DNA of 64,000 bases from Brachybacterium ginsengisoli (lineage in GTDB: Bacteria; Actinomycetota; Actinomycetes; Actinomycetales; Dermabacteraceae): the NCBI RefSeq assembly GCF_002407065.1, contig NZ_CP023564.1:2666001-2730000 (forward strand). Reading direction: 5' to 3'. A model generated the notes under the pieces. That model was not told where the DNA came from and did not search any database. It worked only from the letters and a program-made list of their open reading frames with translations. Of the stretch, positions 1 to 8,740 are shown in pieces. The position numbers and the translations under genes were made by a program. The stretch's first letter is position 1; the number at the start of each line of letters is the position of its first letter.

Positions 1-504
1 GGCCAGGATGCTGGCCGCGGAGACGCTCGCGCAGTCGCGGTCCGCCGCCACCTGGAGGTGGACGAGCGGGGCGGGGCGACGCGCCGCGGCGAGGGACGGG
101 GTGAGCACGTCGACGTCTCCGTCCAGGACGATCGCGTCGACCTCGCCGTCCAGCCCCAGGCCCTCGAGGGCGCGCAGGGCCGCGCGGGTCAGCGCCGGCA
201 TGATCCCGATCTCGTCGATCTCCGCAGCGCTCGCCCAGCCGACGGCTCCGGCGCGGGCGGACTCCCGGATGGGGTCCACGAGCGCCTCACGACGGCGCGC
301 AGTCAGCTTCTTGGAGTCGCGCACGCCCTCGGGCAGCGGCGCGATGACGCCGTCGACCACCTCGATCGCGCAGGCGCCCACGGCGACCGGGCCCGCCAGG
401 GCTCCGCGTCCCACCTCGTCGATGCCGACGACGATGCGCCGCCCTCCCCCGCGACGAGCGGCCAGCGCGCGCTCCACCTCGAGGGTCGGGTCGACAGGGC
501 TCAC
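1..504 (-). CDS. rnhB: Ribonuclease HII, C-terminal part outside window
   Basis: Endonuclease that nicks the RNA strand of RNA-DNA hybrids and removes misincorporated ribonucleotides in the cytoplasm. Translating the minus strand from a GTG at 504 gives 168 codons open to the window edge. The type 2 RNase H motif GIDEVGRG, with the first two acidic catalytic residues, lies near residues 26-33; the third acid is in IVLDGD; the fourth is the Asp of AADRDCASVSAASILA at the window edge. The GTG overlaps the lepB stop codon (GTGA), so the two genes are translationally coupled. The frame is absent from simple ATG-based ORF lists because it starts with GTG and runs off the edge. Typical length is about 200-230 residues, so roughly 40-60 residues are missing. 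Confidence 0.93.
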   Translation of the reverse strand, partial: MSPVDPTLEVERALAARRGGGRRIVVGIDEVGRGALAGPVAVGACAIEVVDGVIAPLPEGVRDSKKLTARRREALVDPIRESARAGAVGWASAAEIDEIGIMPALTRAALRALEGLGLDGEVDAIVLDGDVDVLTPSLAAARRPAPLVHLQVAADRDCASVSAASILA

Positions 505-1292
505 GGCTGGTCCGGGACGTCGGCGAAGCTCGCGGGGCCGTCGTCCAGGCGCGTCCAGCTGGAGGCGGGCCAGAAGATGACCTCGGCGCGACCGGTGATG
601 TCGGACTCGTCGACGAAGCCGTCCTCCCCGTGGACCTCGTGGTACGCGGAGTCCGCGGAGGCGTAGCGGTTGTCGCCCATCACCCACACCTTGCCCTCGG
701 GCACGGTGATGTCGAAGGCGTCCTGGCAGGCGGGGGTCGCGGGATTGATGTACGGCTCGTCGAGCGTGACCCCGTTGACCTGGAGAGCCGCGCCCCTGGA
801 CTCGCAGACGACGTGGTCGCCGGAAGTCCCGATCAGGCGCTTGACCAGGTGGTCCTGGGAGGGATCAGGAGCCAGGCCCACGAGGCTCAGCAGCATCATC
901 ACGCGCACGCGCGGGGTGGGGTCATCGGTGGCATCGCCGGGGATCCAGTCGCTGGGGTCCTCGAAGACGATGACATCGCCGCGGTGGAGGTCGAACACCC
1001 CCGGGCTGAGCTTGGAGACCAGGATCTTGTCGTTCTGCATCAGCGTGGGGTTCATCGACGCCGAGGGGATGTAGAAGGGCTGGATCAGGAACGTCTTGAC
1101 CAGCACCGCGATGAGGAGCGCGACCACCATGGTGACCAGGGTGTCCAGCCACAGCGGCATGCGCTGGCGGCGCGAGCGTCGCCCCCGGCCGTGCTCGTCG
1201 GCCGACAGGTCGAGGTCGCGTGCGGAGTCCCCGTCGTCCGCGGGGCCCTCGGGGCGGGACCCAGCAGGTCGGGAGTCATGGGTCGCGTTCAT
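501..1292 (-). CDS. lepB: Signal peptidase I (first of two)
   Basis: Membrane serine protease that removes signal peptides from Sec and Tat substrates. The 263-residue protein has a charged cytoplasmic N-terminus of about 45 residues ending in RRSRRQR, one membrane segment (about 50-70) and an extracytoplasmic catalytic domain. The catalytic Ser is in IPSASMNPT and the general-base Lys in HLVKRLIG; the conserved MGDNR box is at VWVMGDNRYAS. It lies 30 bases downstream of a second lepB and overlaps rnhB by 4 bases, in the rplS-lepB-lepB-rnhB cluster. The longer N-terminus and longer inter-motif loop distinguish it from its neighbour. Confidence 0.95.
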   Translation of the reverse strand: MNATHDSRPAGSRPEGPADDGDSARDLDLSADEHGRGRRSRRQRMPLWLDTLVTMVVALLIAVLVKTFLIQPFYIPSASMNPTLMQNDKILVSKLSPGVFDLHRGDVIVFEDPSDWIPGDATDDPTPRVRVMMLLSLVGLAPDPSQDHLVKRLIGTSGDHVVCESRGAALQVNGVTLDEPYINPATPACQDAFDITVPEGKVWVMGDNRYASADSAYHEVHGEDGFVDESDITGRAEVIFWPASSWTRLDDGPASFADVPDQP

Positions 1293-1322
1293 CGCGTTGA
1301 TCCTATCGGCAGAAGCTGGGCG

Positions 1323-1901
1323 TCAGAGGGCACTTCGTCGCGTGAGAGGCCACACGATGCGATCCGCCTCGCCCACCACGCGGTCCACCGGCACCATCCC
1401 CCCGCCGGGGGCTCCGAGCAGATGACGGGAGTCGGTGGAGTCCGCCCGGTTGTCGCCGAGCACGAACATGTGGCCCTCGGGGACCTGCAGGTCGAACTCG
1501 ATCTCGCTGGGGGCGGTCCCCTCAGGGAGGTAGGGCTCCTCGAGCGGCTCGCCGTCGACGGTGATCTCTCCATCGGTCGTGCAGCACGTCACCCGATCGC
1601 CGCCGACGCCGATGACGCGCTTGACCCAGTAGCGGTCGCCGTCCGCCGAGGCGGAGGAGAAGTACCCACGGCCGTTGAAGACGACGATCTCGCCCCGCTC
1701 GGCGGTGCCGCGCGTGGTGCGGTCGGCCAGGAGCACGTCACCGACCTGGAGCGTGGGGGACATCGAGGCCGAGGGGACGCGGAAGGGCTGGACCACGTAG
1801 TGGCGCACCAGCAGCGCGGCGATCAGCAGCAGCACGACGAAGACGGCGGCGGCCACCACAGGGTGGGACCGCCGCCGTCCGTTCGCGCTGATGCGGGACA
1901 T
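1323..1901 (-). CDS. lepB: Signal peptidase I (second, shorter paralogue)
   Basis: A 192-residue type I signal peptidase with a short basic N-terminus, one membrane helix at about residues 15-35, catalytic Ser in VPSASMSPT, catalytic Lys in YWVKRVIG and the FVLGDNRADS box. It differs from the adjacent paralogue by lacking the long acidic N-terminal extension and by a CC pair (VTCCTTDG) after the lysine motif. The start is 8 bases from the rplS stop, so it is probably co-transcribed with rplS. Tandem lepB genes occur in several actinobacteria; division of substrates between the two cannot be read from sequence. Confidence 0.94.
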   Translation of the reverse strand: MSRISANGRRRSHPVVAAAVFVVLLLIAALLVRHYVVQPFRVPSASMSPTLQVGDVLLADRTTRGTAERGEIVVFNGRGYFSSASADGDRYWVKRVIGVGGDRVTCCTTDGEITVDGEPLEEPYLPEGTAPSEIEFDLQVPEGHMFVLGDNRADSTDSRHLLGAPGGGMVPVDRVVGEADRIVWPLTRRSAL

Positions 1902-1909
1902 TCCTGAGA

Positions 1910-2260
1910 TCAGGAGTGGTCGCGCTTCTCCTTGATGCGGGCCTTCTTGCCCGTGAGGTTGCGCAGGTAGTACAGCTTCGCGCGGCGCACGTCGCCGCGG
2001 GTGACGACCTCGATCTTGTCGACGGTCGGGGCGTGCACGGGGAACACGCGCTCCACGCCGACGCCGAAGGAGATCTTGCGGACGCGGAAGGTCTCGCCCA
2101 CGCCGTGGCCCTGGCGGCCGATGACGTAGCCCTGGAAGACCTGGATACGAGAGCGGTTGCCCTCGATGACCTTCACGTGCACCTTGACGTTGTCGCCGGC
2201 GCGGAACGCGGGGATGTCCTCGCGCAGGGACGCCTTGTCGAGCTCATCGAGCTTCTGCAT
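1910..2260 (-). CDS. rplS: 50S ribosomal protein L19
   Basis: Ribosomal protein at the 30S-50S interface. I place the start at the ATG at 2260 ([15 protein letters not shown]), giving 116 residues, the normal family length, preceded by a GGAGAAAG ribosome-binding site. The open frame runs 69 codons further upstream, but that stretch has no L19 similarity. The core [16 protein letters not shown] and the C-terminal [18 protein letters not shown] are typical. It heads the rplS-lepB-lepB-rnhB cluster. Confidence 0.97.
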   Translation of the reverse strand: MQKLDELDKASLREDIPAFRAGDNVKVHVKVIEGNRSRIQVFQGYVIGRQGHGVGETFRVRKISFGVGVERVFPVHAPTVDKIEVVTRGDVRRAKLYYLRNLTGKKARIKEKRDHS

Positions 2261-2600
2261 GTTCTTTCTCCAGCCCTCCGCCTCAGGTCGGACAGCTTCG
2301 TTCGCAGGGCACCCGTCGGAACGGGGCCCGGTCTGAACTGTCGATCCGGCGAGGAGCGAGCTCCTCGTGCCGGCGTGCTGGGCCTCTGGCGGCGACTCCC
2401 ATCGCCACGGATCTGCCCGACCGCTTGCTGCGCCCTCCCCTGAGGCAGAGAGACGCGCGGTGCGCACGAGGGGTCATTCTGCCAGGGCGCGGAAGGAGCG
2501 GCAAGCCCGGGCGGCGGCGACCGTGCTGGTCATCACCGACAGGCGGTGTCTGCTGCGTCACTCCCTGCCGTGGGGGGGGGGAGGAGGATGCCTCGTCACC
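2261..2600 (-). promoter_or_regulatory. rplS upstream region (340 bases, no gene)
   Basis: This gap between the rplS start and the trmD stop should contain the rplS promoter and leader and the trmD 3' end. It holds a self-complementary stretch GAGGAG-CGAG-CTCCTC near 2351-2366 that could form a leader hairpin, and a run of ten G at 2572-2581 (ten C on the coding strand). I see no convincing -10/-35 pair and no ORF with a ribosome-binding site. Confidence 0.35.
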
Positions 2601-3350
2601 TCACGCGCTCTGGGTATCCCCATCCCCGGCCGCCAGCAGATCGGGCCGACGCTCCGCGGTGCGCGCGAGCGACTGCTCCCTGCGCCACGCCGCGATCTTG
2701 CCGTGATCCCCCGAGAGCAGGATCGGCGGGGCCTCGCGGACCACCCCGGCCGGATCGGTCCAGGAGGCCGGCCGGGTGTAGAGCGGGTACTCGAGCAGGC
2801 CCTCGGAATGCGACTCCTCGACGAGCGACTCGGCATTGCCCACCACGCCCGGGACCAGGCGCACCACGGCCTCGGTGATCGCGAGCACCGCGACCTCGCC
2901 GCCGTTGAGCACGTAGTCGCCGAGGGAGGCGAGCGCGACCTCGCAGCCCACGTCCGCGAGGTGCTCGTAGACGCGCTCGTCGATCCCCTCGTAGCGGCCG
3001 CAGGCGAACACCAGCCACTCGCACTGGGACCACTCCTGAGCGGTGGCCTGGGCGAACGGTGCACCGGCGGGGTTCGGGAAGATGATCAGCGGCTCGACGT
3101 CCTCACCCAGCTCGGCGTGCCCGGCCTCGCGCACGCCGGAGAAGGCGGCGGCCCACGGCTCGGGCTTCATGACCATGCCGGCACCACCGCCGAGCGGGGT
3201 GTCGTCCACCGTGCGGTGGCGGTCATGGGTCCACTGACGCAGGTCGTGCACGTGGAGATCGACGAGACCCTCGCGGCGGGCCTTGCCGATCAGCGAGAGC
3301 TCGAGCGGGGTGAGGTACTCGGGGAAGATCGTGATGACGTCGATGCGCAT
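2601..3350 (-). CDS. trmD: tRNA (guanine-N1-)-methyltransferase
   Basis: SPOUT-class enzyme that makes m1G37 next to the anticodon, preventing +1 frameshifting. The 249-residue protein begins [16 protein letters not shown] and has [17 protein letters not shown], the SAM-binding knot region ([29 protein letters not shown]) and the catalytic Asp context near the family's usual position. It starts 7 bases after rimM, in the usual rpsP-KH-rimM-trmD-rplS order, here interrupted by a lipoprotein gene. Confidence 0.97.
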   Translation of the reverse strand: MRIDVITIFPEYLTPLELSLIGKARREGLVDLHVHDLRQWTHDRHRTVDDTPLGGGAGMVMKPEPWAAAFSGVREAGHAELGEDVEPLIIFPNPAGAPFAQATAQEWSQCEWLVFACGRYEGIDERVYEHLADVGCEVALASLGDYVLNGGEVAVLAITEAVVRLVPGVVGNAESLVEESHSEGLLEYPLYTRPASWTDPAGVVREAPPILLSGDHGKIAAWRREQSLARTAERRPDLLAAGDGDTQSA

Positions 3351-3357
3351 GGCCGTC

Positions 3358-3942
3358 TCAGCGCTTCTTCCGCGCCGGCGCCGAGGTCTCGGGCTCGGGC
3401 CCCTGCTCGTCCTCGGGGAGGGCGTCGAACATCCCCCCGGGCGGGTCGGCGATCACCACTCCGGCCTCGAGGTCCACCTCGGGCACCAGCTGCTCGACGA
3501 ACGGCAGCTGGACCCGGCGACGATCCGTGGTCCGCACCACGAGCAGATCCTGCGCCGGGTAGTGGTCGATCCCGATCACGGTGCCGAGCTCGCGCCCGTC
3601 GACGTGCCGGACCGGCAGGCCCTTGAGCTGCGAGAGGTACCAGGCGTCGGGGTCCTCGTCGGCCTCCTGCTCGGCATCCACCTCGACCTCGAGATCGATC
3701 CCGCGCAGGGACTCGGCGTCGCTGCGGTCGGCGACCTCCTCGAAGCGCAGGTACCAGCGGTCCTGCTGCACGCGGGTGCTCTGGATCGTCAGGGAGCGTC
3801 GGCGCCCACCGGCCTCGACCTCGAAGACTGTCCCGATCTGCAGCCGCTCCTCGGGCTGATCGGTGCGCAGCACCAGGGCGACCTCGCCGCGCAGACCGTG
3901 GGCCCTGCCGATGGTCGCGATGATGACGTCGAGCGTGCTCAT
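3358..3942 (-). CDS. rimM: 16S rRNA processing protein RimM
   Basis: Ribosome-maturation factor that binds the 30S head with S19. The N-terminal domain starts [19 protein letters not shown], the family signature, and the C-terminal PRC-barrel region contains [12 protein letters not shown] and [18 protein letters not shown]. At 194 residues it is slightly longer than usual because of a disordered tail ending PARKKR. Its ATG overlaps the stop of the upstream lipoprotein gene by 4 bases and it is followed after 7 bases by trmD, so all three are probably one transcript. Confidence 0.95.
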   Translation of the reverse strand: MSTLDVIIATIGRAHGLRGEVALVLRTDQPEERLQIGTVFEVEAGGRRRSLTIQSTRVQQDRWYLRFEEVADRSDAESLRGIDLEVEVDAEQEADEDPDAWYLSQLKGLPVRHVDGRELGTVIGIDHYPAQDLLVVRTTDRRRVQLPFVEQLVPEVDLEAGVVIADPPGGMFDALPEDEQGPEPETSAPARKKR

Positions 3943-4883
3943 GATCGTCCTCCATGGTTCGTGCCGGTCCGGCCCTCGGCGCTCGCGCCGACGACCGCAT
4001 CGGCCTCGTCGTTCTCGTGGTTCCTGTCGTCGATCTCCCCGGCATCCGGGGAGGAGTATCCGGCGGCTTCGCAGGCCGTGCCGAGCTCGGTGAGGGGGCC
4101 GCTCAGCCCTTCGGACCGGATGTCGCCGGCCAGGGCGTCCGCGAAGGGGGCGCGCACCTGCTCGAGCGCCGCGCCCACCGCGTCGTCGTCGACCGCGTTG
4201 ATCTCGACGGCGAGCAGGTCGGCGGTGTCCTGCACGTCCTCCTGACGGTCCACGGGGACCTCGCGCGGCTGCAGGCCCACGAGCTTGAACATGTTCGAGG
4301 TGAGCACGTTGGCGTTGGCGAAGTGGGTGAGGGTGCCCGGGGTGTCGAAGACGTCGGCGCAGACGAGTGCCGCCGGCTTGGTCCCGTCCTCCCCCGGGGC
4401 GAGCGCCCAGAGCGCCGCCGGGGACACCTCACGGCAGTCGCCCGCCACTCCGTGCCATGCGGTGCGGAAGGCCTCGAGGTCGGCGTCGGCGCCACGCTCG
4501 GGCTCGGTGCGGAACCACTGGGCGAGCGTCTCGGCGCTCTGCTGCGCCGCGGACGGCGCGCCCTCGAAGGCGCCCTCGATGTCATCGCCCATCAGGGCGA
4601 AGAAGTCGGGATCGTCGGGCCCGGCCTCGGCGGCGCTCGCGGCGCGGGCCAGCACGGTCCGGGAGAGGGGGTCGACGTAGTCGGGGTCTCCCCAGAACGT
4701 GGTGCAGGCCGCCTGCAGCGCGGGATCCGCCTGCGGCTCCTGCGTCGCAGCAGACGCGGTGCCGCCCCCGGCGTCGGAGGGGGGCTGCTCGGACCCGGTC
4801 CCGGCGCCGGTGCATCCGGCGAGCAGCAGGCTCAGGCCGAGCAGGATCGCGGCCGACCGGCCCGCAGCGCGGCGTCCTGGCAC
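3939..4883 (-). CDS. Putative secreted lipoprotein, unknown function
   Basis: I choose the GTG at 4883 because it places a basic n-region (PGRRAAGRS) directly before a hydrophobic stretch ending in the lipobox LLAGC, with the lipidated Cys at about residue 24; the open frame extends upstream to 5015 but would cross a large hairpin and the end of the KH gene. The mature part (about 290 residues) is acidic and Ala/Glu/Asp-rich with four further Cys, and no domain is recognised. It overlaps rimM by 4 bases (ATGA). A surface lipoprotein coupled to rRNA- and tRNA-maturation genes is unusual; the function is unknown. Confidence 0.75.
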   Translation of the reverse strand: MPGRRAAGRSAAILLGLSLLLAGCTGAGTGSEQPPSDAGGGTASAATQEPQADPALQAACTTFWGDPDYVDPLSRTVLARAASAAEAGPDDPDFFALMGDDIEGAFEGAPSAAQQSAETLAQWFRTEPERGADADLEAFRTAWHGVAGDCREVSPAALWALAPGEDGTKPAALVCADVFDTPGTLTHFANANVLTSNMFKLVGLQPREVPVDRQEDVQDTADLLAVEINAVDDDAVGAALEQVRAPFADALAGDIRSEGLSGPLTELGTACEAAGYSSPDAGEIDDRNHENDEADAVVGASAEGRTGTNHGGRS

Positions 4884-4905
4884 GGACGTGCGCCTGGAAA
4901 GCCAG

Positions 4906-4950
4906 GAGCGGTGCTGCCCGGACCTCTCGGTCCGCTCGGCAGCACCGCTC
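4906..4950 (-). terminator. Nested hairpin after the rpsP-KH genes
   Basis: A perfect 13-bp inverted repeat (arms 4906-4918 and 4938-4950) encloses a second 6-bp stem (CGGACC/GGTCCG) with a TCTC loop. It lies 22 bases downstream of the KH gene stop and 23 bases before the lipoprotein GTG, so it can terminate the rpsP-KH transcript or attenuate read-through into lipoprotein-rimM-trmD. Confidence 0.7.
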
Positions 4951-4971
4951 CGCAGAGTGGCTCGCGGCACC

Positions 4972-5214
4972 TCAGCGCCGGTCGACGTCGACGATGTCGA
5001 CTCGCACGTCGTCATCCGACAGGGCGGCCGTCACCGTGCGCAGGGCACGGGCGGTGCGCCCCGAGCGGCCGATGACCCGACCGAGGTCGGCGGCGCCGAC
5101 CCGGACCTCGAGCAGCGGACCGCGACGCGTGGACTTCTCGGTCACGCGCACGGCGTCGGGGTCATCGACGATGCCGCGGACGAGGTGGTCGAGGGCTTCG
5201 GCGCGAGAGCTCAT
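4972..5214 (-). CDS. KH-domain RNA-binding protein (KhpA/YlqC-like)
   Basis: An 80-residue single KH domain with the GxxG-type loop VIGRSGRTARALRT at about residues 45-58. The start at 5214 (MSSRAEALDHLV) leaves one base between the rpsP stop and this ATG; the frame continues upstream into rpsP but without family similarity. The family binds RNA, and in other Gram-positives affects cell division and translation. The position directly after rpsP is conserved in actinobacteria. Confidence 0.92.
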   Translation of the reverse strand: MSSRAEALDHLVRGIVDDPDAVRVTEKSTRRGPLLEVRVGAADLGRVIGRSGRTARALRTVTAALSDDDVRVDIVDVDRR

Positions 5215-5215
5215 G

Positions 5216-5686
5216 TCAGGCCTCGTCGGTCGCCGCGTCGGCGGCGTCCTCGGTGGTCTCACCCTCGGCCGGGGCCTCCTCGGAACCGGCGGCGACCTCG
5301 GCGGCCTCGGACTCCTTGGCCTTCTTGGCGCCCTCGCGGCTCTCGGCGGCGGCCTTGTCGGCGTCGGCGATGAGCTCCTCGGCGGTCTTCCTGGTCTCGG
5401 CGGTCTTCAGGGAGCCGGCGGCGTCGCCCTCACCCTTGAACTTGGCCCAGTCGCCGGTGACCTTGAGGAGTGCGGTGACCTGCTCGGTCGGCTGGGCGCC
5501 GACACCGAGCCAGTACTGCGCACGCTCGGACTCGACCTCGATGACCGAGGGGTGCTCGGTCGGGTGGTACATGCCGATCTCCTCGATCACGGCGCCGTCG
5601 CGCTTCTTGCGCGAATCGGCGACGACGATGCGGTAGTACGGTGCACGGACCTTGCCCATGCGCTTCAGGCGGATCTTGACAGCCAC
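5216..5686 (-). CDS. rpsP: 30S ribosomal protein S16
   Basis: Small-subunit assembly protein. The GTG at 5686 gives [20 protein letters not shown], the canonical S16 start, behind a GAAGGAGAG ribosome-binding site; the frame extends 62 codons upstream without similarity. The S16 core covers about residues 1-85. The remainder is an Ala/Glu/Lys-rich extension typical of actinobacterial S16, giving 156 residues in total. It is the first gene of the ribosome-maturation cluster. Confidence 0.97.
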   Translation of the reverse strand: MAVKIRLKRMGKVRAPYYRIVVADSRKKRDGAVIEEIGMYHPTEHPSVIEVESERAQYWLGVGAQPTEQVTALLKVTGDWAKFKGEGDAAGSLKTAETRKTAEELIADADKAAAESREGAKKAKESEAAEVAAGSEEAPAEGETTEDAADAATDEA

Positions 5687-5852
5687 GTGGGTGGACTCTC
5701 CTTCAATGATGTTCGGGTGAGTCCCGCCGCAGCCTGTGGGGTCATGCGGGCGCTGACGGTTCTCGGGGTGTCGTGCACGGACGGGTAGAGGGCCGGTCCG
5801 CGCGCATACAGGTTCAGAGTATGCCAGGGATGGGCATCCCTGATCCACTCGT

Positions 5853-5878
5853 CGCCGTGTGCACCGGGGCACACGGCG
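5853..5878 (-). terminator. Hairpin after the Nramp-like gene
   Basis: Perfect 10-bp arms (5853-5862 and 5869-5878, CGCCGTGTGC) with a 6-base loop, 10 bases past the stop of the transporter gene. No U-tract follows, as is common in GC-rich actinobacteria. Confidence 0.6.
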
Positions 5879-5888
5879 CGTCGTGGCC

Positions 5889-7247
5889 TCACCCTCCGCC
5901 CAGCGCGTCCAGCAGCTGGGAGACGCCGAGCACCACGAACAGCAGGGTCACCACGGCGAGCGCGATGTTCCCGGCCGGCCCGTTCCGCCAGGCGGCGGGC
6001 ATGTGGCGGGAGTTCATCAGCACCAGCAGGGTGACCGCCAGGAACGGCATGAAGAAGGACCCCAGCACACCGTAGGCGATGATCACCTGCACCGGCTTGC
6101 CCAGCAGGAGCAGCAGCATCGGCGGGATCGTGAGCCACAGGACGTAGAAGCGGTAGTACTTCCCGCCGATACGGCGGTCCGGATGATCCTCCGCCTTGCC
6201 GCGCACGTGGCCCCAGAAGTCCGCGAACATCACCGAGACGCCGTTCCACACCCCGAGCACGGAGGAGAACGACGAGGCCCAGAAGCCGATCAGGAACACC
6301 CAGCTGAACACGGTGCCGTAGCGGTCCGCGAGCACGTCCGAGAGATCCAGCAGCCCGCGGTCCCCCTCCCCGATCGCGATGGAGGAGGAGTACAGCAGCT
6401 CGGCGCCGACGATGAGCATCGCGACGACGAAGATCCCGGAGATGACGTAGGCCATGGCGTTGTCGATCCGCATGACCTTCATCCAGCGCGGGGTGGACCA
6501 GCCCTTCTCGGTGAGCCAGTACCCGTAGGCGGCGAGGGTGATCGTGCCGCCGACGCCGCCGGCGATCGACAGGGTGTAGATCAGCCCGCCGTCGGGGATG
6601 CGCGGCACCAGGCCGCCGACGATCTCGCCAAGATTCGGGACGGTGACCGCCGCGGCACCCACGACCGTCACGAACATGACGCCCACGAGGATCGCGACGA
6701 GCTTCTCGAGGGCGTGGTACCGCCCCATCCAGACCAGCGCGGCGCCGATCAGCCCCGAGAGGACCGCATAGACCATGAAGGGCATCTGCGCGATCCACTC
6801 GACGTCCCCGAGCACGGGCACCTGCGGGATCAGGGCAGCCAGCGGCAGCGCGGAGGCGCTCATCGCGGTCGCTCCGTACACGAAGCCCCAGATCATGATG
6901 TACGGACCGAAGTACCAGGAGGTCCAGCGGCCCACGCGCCGCCAGCCCTCGAAGATCGAGTGCCCGGTGGCGAGGGTCCAGCGGCCGGCGCCCTCGACGA
7001 GGACGATCTTGATGATCACGCCCGCGATCGCAGCCCAGAGCAGGGCGTAGCCGTACCGGGAGCCGGCGACCAGGGTCGCCACGAGGTCCCCGGCGCCGAT
7101 GCCGGTGGCCGCGACCACGAGGCCGGGACCGATGAGCTTCCAGCGGGGCGGAGGTCCGGAGCCGTCGGCGGTGCCGTCCGACGCCGCGGCGGATCCGGTG
7201 GTCTCGGTGGCGGCAGGCGGCCGGTGCGCTTCATCCTCGGAGTGCAT
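5889..7247 (-). CDS. Divergent Nramp-family membrane transporter
   Basis: Predicted 452-residue polytopic membrane protein with about 11 hydrophobic segments. I start at the ATG at 7247 ([11 protein letters not shown]), which leaves a hydrophilic N-terminus before TM1. TM1 has [20 protein letters not shown]: the position aligns with the Nramp signature, but the metal-binding DPGN is absent, and TM6 reads [15 protein letters not shown] rather than carrying the Met-Pro-His ligands. It therefore belongs to the Nramp fold but probably not to canonical Mn/Fe importers; the substrate is unknown. It stands alone between rpsP and an amidohydrolase gene on the same strand. Confidence 0.8.
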   Translation of the reverse strand: MHSEDEAHRPPAATETTGSAAASDGTADGSGPPPRWKLIGPGLVVAATGIGAGDLVATLVAGSRYGYALLWAAIAGVIIKIVLVEGAGRWTLATGHSIFEGWRRVGRWTSWYFGPYIMIWGFVYGATAMSASALPLAALIPQVPVLGDVEWIAQMPFMVYAVLSGLIGAALVWMGRYHALEKLVAILVGVMFVTVVGAAAVTVPNLGEIVGGLVPRIPDGGLIYTLSIAGGVGGTITLAAYGYWLTEKGWSTPRWMKVMRIDNAMAYVISGIFVVAMLIVGAELLYSSSIAIGEGDRGLLDLSDVLADRYGTVFSWVFLIGFWASSFSSVLGVWNGVSVMFADFWGHVRGKAEDHPDRRIGGKYYRFYVLWLTIPPMLLLLLGKPVQVIIAYGVLGSFFMPFLAVTLLVLMNSRHMPAAWRNGPAGNIALAVVTLLFVVLGVSQLLDALGGG

Positions 7248-7385
7248 CCCCCGACGGTATCGGTATGTCCGGTCGCTCGGACACCGCTCGGCGAGGGAAT
7301 CTCGATCCGGTCGCCGCGGTCGCCCGGCGACGTCGGTCACGGGCGGGGTCCGGTGGGGTCGGCCGGGACAGACCCGGCAGGGCTC

Positions 7386-8516
7386 TCAACGGCCCGCGAC
7401 GATCCGTCCGCCCAGCACTACATGGCTCCGTCGGCGCAGCACCCGATGATCGGTGCGGGGGTCGCCGGGCAGGACGAGGAGGTCCGCGGGCGCTCCGTCC
7501 TCGAGGCCTGGCACCCCGAGGAAGGTTCGGGGCGCCCAGGCCGCGGCGTCCAGGATCGCGGTGGGGTCCAGACCGGCTCGGGCGAGCTCGTCGAGCTCGT
7601 CGTGGACGATGCCGTGGCCCAGCACTCCCCCGGCGTCGGTCCCCACCAGCAGCTGGACCCCGGCGTCGTGCGCGTCCCGGGTGCGGTCGAAGCGGGCCGC
7701 GCGCAGGCGGCGCATGTGCGCGGCGTAGGCGGGGAACTTCCGCTCGCCCTGACTCGCATAGGCCTCGAACTCGCCGACGTTGACGAGGGTGGTGACGACG
7801 GGGACCCCGAGCTGCGCGGCACGGGTGATCGTCCCGTCCGTCAGCCCGGTGGCGTGCTCGAGGCAGTCGAAGCCGGCGTCGAGTGCGAGGGGCAGGGTCG
7901 CCTCGTCGAAGGTGTGGGTGGTGATCCGGGCTCCCGCGGCATGGGCGGCGTCGGCCGCGGCGAGGAAGCCGTCGGCGTCCCAGCAGGGGTCCAGATCACC
8001 CACCGCCCGGTCGATCCAGTCCCCCACCAGCTTCACCCAGCCGTCACCGCGCCGGGCCTCGCGGGTCACCGCGGCGGGGAGGTCCTCGGGCTCGACCTCG
8101 TCCGCGTATCCGATGAGGTAGCGCCGGGTGCGGGCCAGGTGGCGGCCGCAGCGGATCAGTCGTGGCAGATCGTCCTGCCGCTGCAGCGGCGAGTTGTCGA
8201 TGATCGAGCCGGCGTCCCGTATCAGGAGCACCCCGGAGTCGCGATCCGTGATCGCCTGCCGACGGGCCTCCGCCAGCGTGGTGCCCCCGCCGCCGTCGCC
8301 GATGCCCAGATGGCAGTGGAGGTCGGCGAGCCCGGGCACCACCACGCCGTCGAGCTCGCGGATCTCGACGCCCGCGGGCAGCTCAGGTCGCTCGTGGTGG
8401 ATCCGGCCTCCCACCACCCACGCCCCGAGGATCTCCTGCTCGGGGCCCAGCAGGAGCGGGCCGGTCAGTCGCAGGACGGGATCACGGCGCACCGGGCGCG
8501 GAAGGTCAGCGGACAT
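7386..8516 (-). CDS. Amidohydrolase family protein (metal-dependent)
   Basis: A 376-residue amidohydrolase. The start at 8516 (MSADLPRPVRR) avoids an upstream stretch without similarity. Metal ligands are visible in order: HxH in GLADLHCHLGIG, a Lys in DGWVKLVGDW (possible carbamylated lysine), His in ITTHTFDE, His in CLEHATGL and Asp in LVGTDAGG. This arrangement matches the imidazolonepropionase/prolidase-like branch (TIM barrel flanked by a beta-sandwich, the latter seen at the N- and C-termini as VVGGRIHHER and HVVLGGRIVAGR). The substrate cannot be assigned. Confidence 0.88.
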   Translation of the reverse strand: MSADLPRPVRRDPVLRLTGPLLLGPEQEILGAWVVGGRIHHERPELPAGVEIRELDGVVVPGLADLHCHLGIGDGGGGTTLAEARRQAITDRDSGVLLIRDAGSIIDNSPLQRQDDLPRLIRCGRHLARTRRYLIGYADEVEPEDLPAAVTREARRGDGWVKLVGDWIDRAVGDLDPCWDADGFLAAADAAHAAGARITTHTFDEATLPLALDAGFDCLEHATGLTDGTITRAAQLGVPVVTTLVNVGEFEAYASQGERKFPAYAAHMRRLRAARFDRTRDAHDAGVQLLVGTDAGGVLGHGIVHDELDELARAGLDPTAILDAAAWAPRTFLGVPGLEDGAPADLLVLPGDPRTDHRVLRRRSHVVLGGRIVAGR

Positions 8517-8597
8517 GCCGACGAGCCTAGACGGCAGGGCGAGGGCGGGGCTGCGCCCGGCGGCGTTCCCCTCCCCCACCCGGCTCGCTCATCCGCC

Positions 8598-8640
8598 GAG
8601 GCGCGGTTCTGAACCAGATCCTGGATCAGAACCGCGCCTC
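8598..8640. repeat. Palindromic repeat, copy A (likely terminator)
   Basis: Perfect 15-bp arms (8598-8612 and 8626-8640) around a 13-base loop. The 37-base core from 8602 is identical to copy B near 9772-9808. It lies about 100 bases past the stop of the DUF559-like gene and could terminate it. Directly beside it (8644-8740) is GC-rich sequence with two copies of a 20-base unit containing GGTACAGGCGCGGGC. Confidence 0.75.
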
Positions 8641-8684
8641 CGCAGCCTGGGCGGGAGCGGTATCGGGCCGGGCGGGCGGGGGCG

Positions 8685-8725
8685 CGGGCGGTACAGGCGC
8701 GGGCTCGGGCGGTACAGGCGCGGGC
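8685..8725. repeat. GC-rich short tandem repeat
   Basis: Two copies of CGGGCGGTACAGGCGCGGGC starting at 8685 and 8706, embedded in low-complexity GC-rich sequence between palindrome copy A and the stop codon of the DUF559-like gene. No coding potential is evident. Confidence 0.7.
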
Positions 8726-8740
8726 GCGGGAGCGGGAGAG

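Noticed and set aside
2261-2467. 69-residue N-terminal extension of L19
   Set aside because: No similarity to L19 and a good ribosome-binding site lies just before the internal ATG at 2260.
2572-2581. G10 tract as a phase-variation switch for rplS
   Set aside because: It lies more than 300 bases from the rplS start, outside any gene, and an essential ribosomal gene is an unlikely phase-variable target.
4884-5015. Longer N-terminus of the lipoprotein upstream of rimM
   Set aside because: It would cross the nested hairpin and the KH gene end and bury the signal peptide internally.
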